Position numbers and translations under genes: made by a program. From assembly GCA_051530055.1 (NCBI GenBank), contig CM121342.1, forward strand, positions 14,136,001-14,200,000: DNA of 64,000 nucleotides, read 5' to 3'. Below are positions 43,808 to 53,929 of the stretch, one piece after another; position 1 is the first letter of the stretch, and every line of letters starts with the position of its first letter. Source of the stretch: Neoechinorhynchus agilis (taxonomy: Eukaryota > Acanthocephala). The notes beneath the pieces are model-generated. The model made no database searches. It saw only the letters and a list, made by a program, of their open reading frames with translations, and was not told the DNA's origin.

Positions 43808-45267
43808 ATGGCGGTTTTAAAAAAGGTTGCTTTTCGATTTATTGATCGTTACTTTTTTGTCCCGCGCTTATCCATAGAAACTTTTCGCTCCATTACTGGT
43901 TCGATTGTTCCAAAAATGGAATTAATCCTTGGAAAGAAAAAGAAAGTCGCTTTATTGATTGGCTACGTTGGTTCCGGGTACTTTGGTCTCCAAAAAAACA
44001 ATCAAATACGAGACATGTCTCGTCCAACAATCGAAGACGTGATTGTCGACGGCCTTCAACATATTGGATCCATTCGATCAGATCATTCGGCCGACATTCG
44101 GAAGATGAACTTTCAGCGAGCTGCTAGAACTGACAAAGGTGTTCATGCCGCCTGTAACGTCCTTTCATTGAAGCTCAATCTATTGAAATGGTCATCGGTT
44201 GAATGCGACGAGAAATTAGTTGACTTGAGTTCAGATGTTACCGTAGTTCGACCTCCCAAAGATATGGAACAATTAATAGAAAAACTTGATGCATACGTTC
44301 AAAACTCATCTGATCGTCAAATAACAGTGCTTGGATGCGTTAGAGCATGCCAGTCTTTTAATAGCAAACGAAACTGTGATTCCCGAACTTATTGTTACGT
44401 TTTACCCACATATTGTCTTGCTCATGTGACCGATCAGTCGATGATTGATTTGAGTTATCGAATATCACCAGAAACCTTGTCTAAAGCTCGTCGACTTTTC
44501 AAAATGTTCAACGGAAGTCATAATCAGTCGAGTCAGCTGATTTTTTGTTATAAATACTCAACTGAAAGCAGCTGGTTCCAGTTAACTTCCATAATTTTAC
44601 GAATGGGAAGAGCTTTACTGACCCTAGTTCAGTTCGTTACATAATTTCGATTGATTTGAGTGATCCGATGGAATTGGCGATTTGCAAAAAGTCAATGGAG
44701 ATTTGTCTATTAACTATTCACGGGCAGAGTTTCATGCTTCATCAAATTCGAAAAATGGTTGCTTTTGTGAGTTACCTAATGAGAGGAATATTTATTCCAC
44801 CAGAATATGAACACCATGAAATTGATAAAAGTGCAGACGAACGCTTTTTTGAATATGCATTTACATCCGTACGATTATCGATTCCTAAAGCTCCAGCAGA
44901 TCCATTATTTCTGAATCGACTGCATTATGACAATTATAATTCGAGATATGGCAGTGATGGAATGCATGTGAAGATACTTGAAAGCAACAGTTCGATCGAT
45001 TCTGACATTGAAAAGTTTAAAAGGGAAAAGATTATTCCAAAAATAGCTGAGAAACTCGTGGTTGACAATATAATGCTCGAATGGTTGGCTTATTCGATAA
45101 CAATGCCTTGCATGATATATAGTCCCTTCAACAATTTTCGTGTATTGACTGGGATTCAACAAGCACGCATTAATCTAAATTTGAAAAAGATGGATGAAAT
45201 GGACGACGAAGAACCTGTAGCACACAAATTATCGCTTGTTGAACGCGAGGATTTTTTTGTTATGTAA
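43808..45267 (+). CDS. PUS1: tRNA pseudouridine synthase PUS1
   Basis: TruA-family enzyme isomerising uridine in tRNAs. From ATG 43808: KKKVALLIGYVGSGYFGLQK, the catalytic-Asp motif ARTDKGVHA, FNSKRNCDSRTYCYVLPT, then after a short intron near 44525-44585 (acceptor TTCCAG) NFHNFT, SSVRYIISIDLSDP, IHGQSFMLHQIRKMVAF, PKAPADPLFLNRLHYDNYN and the end at 45267. About 460 residues, family length. The intron donor is uncertain by one or two bases. The hydrophobic first 30 residues precede the usual start and could be a mitochondrial presequence; a TTAG just before the ATG could be a splice acceptor. Confidence 0.88.
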
Positions 45268-45911
45268 ATAGTGAGGTCTGTGTGTGTGTGAAAATGCGTT
45301 TGTAAACTCATACATTTTGCATGCGTTTCAAAATGTTCATGCAATCTTTAAGTAATGAGCTCACTGAAAAGCATTCTTTTTGTGCTTATCCATGGTTTTT
45401 TGTTCACTTTTTAATGAACTTCATATCAAGTCTAGTGTAAGCTGTGAACATTATTGACGTTATTTCTCGCTTTGGAAACTTAGATTTACATAGTTAATCT
45501 TACCATAATCTCCGATTCGAACCAACATGAAATGCACAAATCGTTCTTAATCATGAAAAAATCAGGTATTCAATTTGTTTCGTTTAACAAAAGCCACGAC
45601 GGATAGCAAAATTCTTAATGTCATGAAATCAAGGAATATCTCCCATACTGTAAGTTGACTTTCCTCACAACGTTGTCTAAAATGACGAGATAGTTAAAAT
45701 ACGTCTAAACGCGATATACGGCTTGGTTTACAAAAAGCCCTTAAGGTAAGGTCGTCTTAACGCGACTCGGTGTCACTCATAAAATCTTTTCTATTTGACT
45801 CGTCAAAAAAAACGAGACCAAAGGAGACATTGGTATCTGTTGGTTTTTTTTAAACGTCTTGTGTGCTAACTGGATTTGCAAAACTGCATTCTGGTTCTAG
45901 ATAAGATAGGG

Positions 45912-47781
45912 ATGACTGCCGAAGAAATAGAGAAAGAGCCGATACAAATGGAAAAGACGATGGGAGTGTGGCACGGAGTTTCAGTGATAGTTAGTAGTAT
46001 GATTGGAAGTGGAATATTTGTGGCCGCTGGAAGTGTGCTCCAATCAGCTGGATCGGTTGGAATGACTCTTATAGTGTGGGCTATTGCTGCTCTTTTAATT
46101 TTCTGCGGTTCACGAATGTATGGAGAACTTGGTTGCATGATGCCGAAGGCAGGCGGAGACTATGAGTACATAATTACTTCCGGTGGAAATTTGCTGGCAT
46201 TCTTGTTCAGTTTTATCCGTCTAGCTTTAATTGTACCCGCTGGAACAGCAGTTGGTGGGCTCGCTTTCGGTAACTACCTTCTAAACCCATTCTTTCCATG
46301 TGGAGTTCCGCATACTCCAAAATTTCTTCTCGGCCTCGTCGCTGTCCGTGAGTATTTGGCATGATTTATACTATACACTGTATGACTTTTCCATTCGCAA
46401 GTATTCTTTGCAATTCTAAATTGCATTAGCATCAAAACAGTTCAACGTGTTCAGCTCATTTTCGCTGCTGGGAAGGCCTCTGCTCTCGTCGGTGTTGTCA
46501 TTGCCGGCTGTTATTTTCTTGCAAAAGGTATGTAAGTCTACTATTTTTCGCAATTGAGCACTCATATATTTTTATTAGGTGGAACGGAAAACTTTGAACA
46601 TTCATTTGAAGGGACAGGTTCTGTTCCATCGGTCGTCACAGCATTCTATGGATGCATCTTTACTTTCGCAGGATGGTAAAGTCGTAATGACTACTTCTTT
46701 TAGTATAATTTTTTTCAAAAAAGGAATTATCTCGGATTCGTAGCTGAGGAAATGAAACAGCCTCAAAGGTTTGTACTCTTAATTCTTGTAAATGTTTTGA
46801 ACTTACAAATTAGAGACATCCCCCGAGCTGCTACAATTGCAGTTGTAATCGTGGGACTTCTCTATCTTCTGACAAATATCGCATATTTTTCCGCCTTGCC
46901 GAAAAACGAAGCAATGCAATCCGATGCTATCGCTGTCGTGAGTATTTTTAAGTCAAACTTTCTTTATAAAAAACAGCAATTAGGATATGCTTAAACAACT
47001 TCATCCATCACTTGGAGTAGTAGTGTCGATTCTAGTCTCACTATCAGTTTTTGGTCTAATCAATAGTATGCTTTTCACCACTTCACGGTATTTAAACATC
47101 CCTCTTTTCGTTCATCTCCGTTATTCTTCTCCCAAAAATCAGAGTTGTATTCAGTGCAGCCCGCAACCGGCACATGCCAACTTTTCTCTCATATATTCAC
47201 TGCGACTACCTAACTCCAATTTCCTCAGTTGTTGCAGTGGTGAGATCTTTACAAACGCCGAACGTTCAATTTCGTTTTCAACCAATAGACAGTGTTCACA
47301 ATCATTTACATGATGATGGGTTCTATCAACACCTTGGTAGTCGCTGCCGCCTACGCTGAAGCCATCTTCTTTGTCATCACCTTCTTTTGCTACATCTATC
47401 TAAAATACAAGAAACCACATATTGATCGGCCTTACCGAGTAAGACAGTTATGTGCATCGTGTTTTTAAATAACAACCCTTCATTCAGGCTCCTCTTATCC
47501 CAGTGATTATATTTGGTATCGGTATTATCTTTATTTGCCTGTTTGGATTATTTGAGCAAACAAACGAAGCCATATTTTGCGTTGGATTTGTTGCCTTTGG
47601 ATGTGTCCTCTACTACTTTGGAGTTTCAAAAAAACGATCTAACAAAACTGCAAAGAAAATATCTAATCTTTACTTGTTTTTTCAAAAGGTGACAAACACT
47701 GTGCCGGTGTTATCACAAGGAAGCAAGGCAGCGGAGATCGTTGGAAAAATAAGGAAATTTTCATTTGCGGAGTCGATGTGA
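45912..47781 (+). CDS. SLC7-family L-type amino-acid transporter
   Basis: APC-superfamily exchanger of the plasma membrane (light subunit of a 4F2hc/CD98-type heterodimer). At least nine exons: 45912-46350, then blocks starting near 46405, 46581, 46722, 46814, 46987, 47143, 47290 and 47489, with introns of about 45-70 nt. Twelve membrane segments are expected; visible landmarks are GVSVIVSSMIGSGIFVAAGS (TM1 substrate motif GSGIF), MYGELGCMMPKAGGDYEYI, the Cys in NPFFPCGVP at the loop that usually bonds the heavy chain, GWNYLGFVAEEMK, DIPRAATIAVVIVGLLYLLT and RPYR before the last pair of segments. A CTAG acceptor precedes the start, so a 5' leader intron is likely. Confidence 0.88.
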
Positions 47782-48482
47782 ACTAGTTTTTCCGTCGAAT
47801 AATATAACAAACTTTTTAATTGTTTTCAAAATAAGGATGCATTCATTCTGTTCTACGTCAATGAGTAAATGTGAAAAATTGGGTAGTTTTCAAAAGGCAC
47901 AAAATTTCTCTTTGATATTAAACATTTAATTTGGTATAATCTAAACTTCCAATCACCAACACTCATTTGATTGCAAGGAAAATAAATAATTACAATAACT
48001 CAAACATGAAGTGCATTATGTCGGTTTATGTGCAAATAGAATGATCAAAAGGTTCTTGAACACTTTGTCGATAGGTGGGGTACCGGAGAATGTGATTGAA
48101 ATTATTGTTTAGGTCTACACCCTGTAAATGATTATTTATCAAAGAAGTTTCGAACCTCGTCGGGTTAATCATCAGTTTTTTGCATGTGTTTACGACGTTA
48201 ACAAACTGATGATGAGCAAGACGAGGTTCGAAACGTCTTTAATAAATAATCATTTACCGGGGGTAGACCTAAACAATAATTAAACACTTTATTTTAATAT
48301 TCAGAATTGAAATAATAAAAATTTAATAGGTGTCATAATTGATCATGTTAGGTCAATTATTTGGTTATCTGAACAATTATTCGCCACCGAGGTGTGAGTA
48401 TACGCCCATTTTATTTTTGATAAAAAATTCTGAAATCATCGACATTTTAAAAAAATATAAATTTTTTATCAAATTCTCTTAG
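47782..48482. other. interval between SLC7 and LIM-homeobox genes
   Basis: AT-rich; the only structure is the foldback at 48099-48287. Confidence 0.5.
48099..48287. repeat. 189-bp foldback with the most complete hammerhead-like core
   Basis: The halves (TTATTGTTTAGGTCTACACC / GGGGGTAGACCTAAACAATAA) are reverse complements. Plus-strand core: GACGT (48194-48198), T, AACAAA, CTGATGA (48206-48212), a stem of about four pairs with loop, GAAA (48230-48233), and CGTC (48234-48237), so GACGT can pair with ACGTC as stem III and a UU dinucleotide stands at the cleavage position. The minus-strand core lies at 48175-48148. Confidence 0.8.
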
Positions 48483-49172
48483 TTATAACGCATGCTGTTG
48501 CATTCGTTTTCTGCGCATTTCTTCGCATCTTCGATTTTGGAACCAAATGCGAACTGTCCTATGCAGCAGACCCGTCTGATTCGCAAGTTCCTGTCTCGTA
48601 TATCTATCTGGCCTTGGATCTTCCTTGAAAGCTTCGATTAAAATTCTCCTTTGACTTGCAGTCAGATTTGTGCGCTTTTGTACAATTTTGTGACAATCCG
48701 AATTTGCCGGAACTGATCTGATTTGTCGTTGAGCTTGTTTAAATGGGAAATGGGCGGGACAATACAGGTTGCCGAATTCACATGCTCCGTAGAGGTCACC
48801 TCGTTTTAATTGAATTGCACAAATTGAACATCGAAAACACTCGTAATGAAAATTAAAATTGTTATCATTAATCGAAACCATTGAGTGGCCGTTTAGAATT
48901 GGATAACAACATGAAATGCAAAACTTTGTGGCATATCTAAATTTAATTTTTTGTTAAAGCGTTTTGTTGATGAATCACTAAAATTACCTTCCAATATGCG
49001 CTTGACAATAGAAAAAACCATCATTGAAAAAGCAGGTACGTTTGTTAGACATTTCTTGTTGGCATTGTTGACATCGTAAACATTCCAAATGGGTAACCAT
49101 TCCATTAGAAAGTATGATTTTCTCGTCAGAATTAATTATTATTTTACAAACACAACAAAATTCTTCGTCCAT
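48483..49172 (-). CDS. compact LIM-homeobox transcription factor, Islet-like
   Basis: Exon 1 49172-48988, intron 48937-48987 (51 nt), exon 2 48936-48483; 212 residues. LIM1: CCVCKIII...HLECLRCQQC...CFFNDGFFYCQAH. LIM2: CISCCYPIL...HYECFRCSIC...NLYCPAH. The homeodomain follows after about 25 residues: KRTNLTASQRRILIEAF, EDPRPDRYTRQELANQTGL, VRIWFQNRRCEEMRRKR. PRPD, TGL...VR.WFQN(K/R)RC point to the Islet class (Islet: NPRPD, RVWFQNKRCKDKK), though divergence is high and the N- and C-terminal regions of typical 350-residue Islets are absent. The role would be neuronal or cell-fate transcription control. Another LIM-HD class is possible. Confidence 0.85.
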
Positions 49173-50640
49173 TTGAATGTGGTATGCTAAAAGATAGTGT
49201 AGTTTATAGTCCGTTGCAAAAATTTAACGAAAATAGAAAATTAAGAAAGTAGGTGAGTGATCGATTCCAGCAGTGCATTTAGGAATGAATTCACATGTAT
49301 TAGAGTTTTAGCACCTTCAATCACGTTCCTATACGAGGAAATTGCTCAGCGCACTTACTTTGAACTTAATTAGAATCGTTTCCAACTGTGTTTTTGATAC
49401 ACCAATCACAGATATAATTAGGCACAAGCAGCCAATCAAAAGAGAGCTCAATAAGGTTTAAATTTACAAGATCGTCATTGTAGTCAATGTGAGCTTATAT
49501 GACAAATGCATTTACTTAGTCAAAATGTAATACTTTCTGAATTAAATAAACATCACCCTACGTCCGTAAGGCTGATATTCAATTTAAGTAAATGCTCTTC
49601 TAATTCCTTATAACCAATTGTCACGAAGCGGTGAAATCTTAACGCATATTTTTTAGACGTGAGTCAACGTAAAGGCTAAACGAAGTTGCCTATGCAATGG
49701 GAACATTTAAGTTTAAGATGCTCGAACGCGGTGTGCCGAATCAATTAGTTTTGCTGCATTTTGAATTAATCGTTGGAAATAAATATTATGATGTCATGAG
49801 ATTTGTAAAATAATTTTTTTATATTGGTGAGTTTTCTTGAAGACGCATTTTGTTTCAATGAATATTAATATTGCACAAGATAGAAAAACAAAACGCGGAA
49901 AATTGTTAAATTATCTCGGAATCTAAGTGTTTTAATTTTTTATAATTCAAAGCAAGTTAGTGTTTGGTGAAATAATAAACTTTAATATTACCTCGACATG
50001 AATCGATTACTAAGTGCAACTTTCAAATATTTTAGCATATCAATGGGGCTAAAATACTATTAACTAAGCTGAAAACACGCTCACAGTAAGCATTAGAGGC
50101 TTGAAAAGTGCCACAAATATCTAGCAGAAACGACAATACTGTCTCTATTCTTCAAACCATAGCTCACGGCGTCATGAAAGGTTTGAATTGAAGAAGCTCT
50201 AACCTTCTCTGCAATCAAAAATATGAAGTCGGCGTACTGTTCACAGACTTTTTGTGGTGGCATTCTCATAAAAATTCGGTAAAAGTTTTTTGCTGCTGCG
50301 CGGGTCCTCAATGTTAATGTGCAGCAGACTGAATATATCCGCGGTCGCGCGGGTGAGCAGTTTAGAGATTGTTTAAAAGTAAAAAACGCTCACAGGCAAT
50401 TTCATCGCAGACATCGATCTAAAATTCGAAGTTTAAAAAGTCATAACATTGAAAGTTCATTATAATATTTTCAGTGACGAATAATGTTCTTTGGCATTTA
50501 AACTGCGAGGTTGCCATAGGTTCACTTTTTGCACATTTCGCTCGCCAACAACAATGATGGCGTTTTACTCTAGACCGAATGTTGAAAAGATAATTCATTG
50601 TTATTTGTTGATAGGAGAGATAAATGAAATTAAGATTTTT
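49173..50640. other. AT-rich interval without recognised content
   Basis: No domain, repeat or RNA gene seen. As the upstream side of the LIM-homeobox gene it could hold its regulatory sequence. A 72-codon open stretch at 50311-50093 (minus) has no recognisable relatives. Confidence 0.4.
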
Positions 50641-50648
50641 ATTGGATA

Positions 50649-50678
50649 TTTCGATCCACTATCTCGGATCTTCTTCAG
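50649..50678 (-). ncRNA. isolated hammerhead-like core, GATCC stem
   Basis: Minus strand: CTGAAGA, A, stem GATCC (loop GAGATAGT) GGATC, GAAA, then TATCCAATAAA. Both boxes and the stem are perfect. A mutated sister copy is at 60401-60430 (plus). Confidence 0.5.
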
Positions 50679-50689
50679 CGATTGTTTTT

Positions 50690-53600
50690 CTAGACCGAAT
50701 CTCCGCCTTTAACAAGTATAACTACATCGCTGTAGATTGCATCCTCGAGTTTGTGCATTATACTGATAATCGTACTTTCCCTTAGTTCACTATTTATAAT
50801 CTCTTGAATTTTGATATGTGTTTGCTGGTCGACTTTGGAACTGGCCTCGTCAATCAGAACAATTGATTTTCTTTCTAGAAGTATCATTTAGAAACCACAA
50901 TGATTGCCACCCACTTATTCCGAATTCCGATTCACGTTCGTATACGTAATCGAGTTTATTTCTTGAATCGGAAAATCTCAATCGCCGAATTCGATCATCC
51001 AGCCCCACCTTTAAGTTTATACTCTGATTTAACAGCAAGTGCAGATCATAAATGCGGAGATTTGTGAATCATCCTAAAACTATACCTTGTACTTTAACAA
51101 AAATTGACTTTTTCTGTAGGTAAAGTATTTTTCGAAGATTCGCTATAAATTTAAAGGATTAAAAGGCAAAAAGGGTCAGTTTGGTTGTTTCGCGCTTTTA
51201 TCCCCGAAGGAAGAATAAAAATTGCTTTCTTTATTATCTCCAATTATTGTACCTACAGGACATGCTTTTGGACTTAAAAAATACGATTCATCTTTTGTCT
51301 CCACAATTCGAAGCAACAAAGGCCCGCAAATTTTCTTAATTAAAGCTGTACTTAACTTGTCCTATCTCATAAATTGAAATGGGTACGAAATTTTGCATAA
51401 CGCCGATATCGAACGACAATTGATTGAACGTTATACCTTTTTAAAGAACAGATTTTTCGCTCAGAATACTAGAAAACAAACCTCGAAGTACTTTCTCGAA
51501 TATAAACGAATACGATCCCATCACTTTTGCCAAGCCCTTTGAATGAGCATAGAATGTATCGTAGCCAATCATGCCGGTGATGATAAGTAGAACCGAACCA
51601 GCACAGATTACAAATCCGAAGAGGTAACCTATAAATACAAATAAAGAACAAATCGATTCTTAATAAGCGAACCCAGATAGAAAGTCTCATACGCGTTGTC
51701 ACTAAACTGTTTTGTGTCATTTTCCTTTTCAGTCGAAAGCCAGCGAGAAAGCCAGTATTCCGACAGAATGCGAAAAGTATGTGATCCGCACCAAAATAGA
51801 ATCAAAAAGGGAACAATAGCGGCTCCAATTTTATTTGGTGTCATTAGTTTCCCCAAAAGTTTAATCCAGCCCACTGCATCCACCGTCCTTGGCTTTGGGG
51901 CAAATCCGCCAACTTCGGAATTTTCATGCTGTGAACACATCGAGTATCGTCGAGCAACTTTGTCTAAAGTGATTAACTCGAAATCGTAATCTTGCTGAGT
52001 GCACGATGAATCGGTATCTTCGTCGGAGTTTGAGGCTGTTTGTTCGTTCATACATTCAATACAACCCTTAGAAATTGATTTGATCGCTTTAAATAAATCA
52101 TAGGCTTACTTACGTCCTTCAGAGTTACGACCGTGGCGGCACGACCAGCATCCAGAACGCTGGAGGCGCAGTATAATACGGTTTTGTTTTTTAGAAATAT
52201 TCGAATGCAACTGCATAAAGTTCAATTGAACTCTTTTTGGAATTATTTAAGGCAAATACTAACTGCTTTAAAATATGTGTCCTCGTTTTATAATCAACTG
52301 CAGTTAAAGGATCATCAAGAAGATACACGTCAGCGTCTTGGTAAATCGCTCTGGCCAATGAAACTCTTGCTTTTTGTCCACCGCTTAAACCGCTTCCTCC
52401 ATCACCAATCATCGTAAGATCTTTTTTGGGTAAAGCATTTAAATCCTGAACAGAAAAGCGATTCACTATATTGTCCGTAAGAAAAATAAACCTCGATTAA
52501 GCAACAGGCATAAATAACCGCCTTATACCGCTCAACATTCGGTCTCGCAGTGAATATTATATTCTGGGTATTGAAGGAATCATTGTTAACGTTTTCCGAT
52601 TGACGAACAAGATGCTCGCAATTCAGGTCAACATCCTCGTCCAGTTTCTGAATGAAAATGATATGCTTTTGGATTTGAAGAAATAAATCGTACCTACAAT
52701 CTTTCAATGGCGAGCTTAACTTCAGAGAAGAGAGTAAAAAATGTAATTACATCACTTCCAAAATTAAATAACAAAATGGAAGACATTGCCATCGATTGAT
52801 ACAGCTCAACATTCGGTATCGCAGTGAATATTATATTCTGGACATAGTAAGAATCATTGTTAACGTTATACGATTGACGACCAAGATGCTCGCAATTCAG
52901 GTCAGCATCCTCGCCCAGTTTCTGAATGAAAATGCTAGGCTTTTGGGTTTGAAGAAATAAATCGTACCTGCAATCTCTCAATGGCGAGCTTAACTTTGGA
53001 GAAGCGAGTAAAAAAATGTAATTACATCACTTCCAAAATTAAATCGCAAAATGGGAGACATTGCCATCAATTGATACACCTTTACTCCGCTTGGCAAATT
53101 GCCGTGAGCTTTGAAACTTATAAGAATATACGCCAGTGTGATAAATGAGTGAAGTAAAGGCGGCATTGTACAAGAGTTCGCTTCCACAATATTTTTCAGT
53201 GCACATAATAACGTTTCCTTCTTATTTAATCGGTACATCACTTTATAGATAACTGTATCCAAGCAGCACATTTTGAAGGTTTGGGCGAACCGGCAATATA
53301 TCGCGAGATTGCGAAGTCTCTCATCGACTTTTCTGTTGATGTGTTTCCTGCAAAGAATTTAAAAATTGTTCAAAACGTCCATTGGCTAACCTAATTAGTC
53401 GCAGGCCAATCAGATATACAGGTATAAGTGCATAGGCAGTGAGATAGACGCATATTGCGATCGCAGCGAAGGTATCAATGTAAAGGTAGCAAAATGTAAA
53501 TACCATAATAAATCTCAAAATGCTTCCAAGCACTCGCACACCGTATTCTGCGAACATGTCAAACGAGTAACTATCGGTACTTATGAGACTGCTAAGATAT

Positions 53601-53890
53601 CCAGATTCGATTCGATCACATTGATTAAGTGTGAGCTTCAAGCACTAGAAGGTGTAGACAAGAAATTGCGCAATTTTATCATTCTCAAAATTTCTGACCT
53701 TGTCATATACCAATCTCGTAAAAGCCGCTCTTGCTTCGAAGCCAAGGCATAGTGATTCGTGCTGCGACCAACAATTTGCAAGTGAACTTGCGTGATATAA
53801 TAAAATGTCAGCTATCAAGAAGACGCTTGCACGATTGTCTGTAATTTCTCCTTGTATATATTGGAGGATTCGACCGAATATAGGGATCAT
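50690..53890 (-). CDS. ABCC (MRP4-like) ABC transporter, damaged or incomplete
   Basis: Full-length ABCC exporters have TMD1-NBD1-TMD2-NBD2. Here, minus strand: TMD1 blocks 53890-53645 and 53641-53321; NBD1 52466-52100 with [20 protein letters not shown] and [12 protein letters not shown]; linker and TMD2 52051-51469; NBD2 51038-50690 with [18 protein letters not shown] and [12 protein letters not shown]. The NBD1 sequence is closest to ABCC4. Missing or altered: a Walker A is not visible in either NBD, the NBD2 signature reads ISGWQ with a frame change after it, and the first part of TMD1 is cut off where a LINE begins (53930). A segment is tandemly duplicated at 52480-53090. Most likely a decayed gene, or one with exons misassembled. 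Confidence 0.7.
52480..53090 (-). repeat. tandem duplication of an exon-intron-exon unit, period about 273 bp
   Basis: TGAATATTATATTCTGG recurs at 52551 and 52824 and AGTAAAAAATGTAATTACAT at 52733 and 53008, a period of 273-274 bp, 2.2 copies. Each unit holds the end of TMD1 ([25 protein letters not shown]), a short intron (GTACGATTTATTTC...) and the start of NBD1 ([20 protein letters not shown]). Copies differ by about 10 percent, so the duplication is not new. Confidence 0.8.
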
Positions 53891-53929
53891 CGCGAGAAGA
53901 AATACGGCCTATTTGAGGAGACATAAAAC

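Noticed and set aside
45790-45911. Trans-splice leader acceptor before the SLC7 gene
   Set aside because: A CTAG acceptor is present, but an ordinary leader intron explains it equally and no spliced-leader gene is in the window.
7131-48287. CRISPR array or regularly spaced repeats
   Set aside because: The repeats are dispersed, inverted and irregularly spaced in an intron-bearing animal genome.
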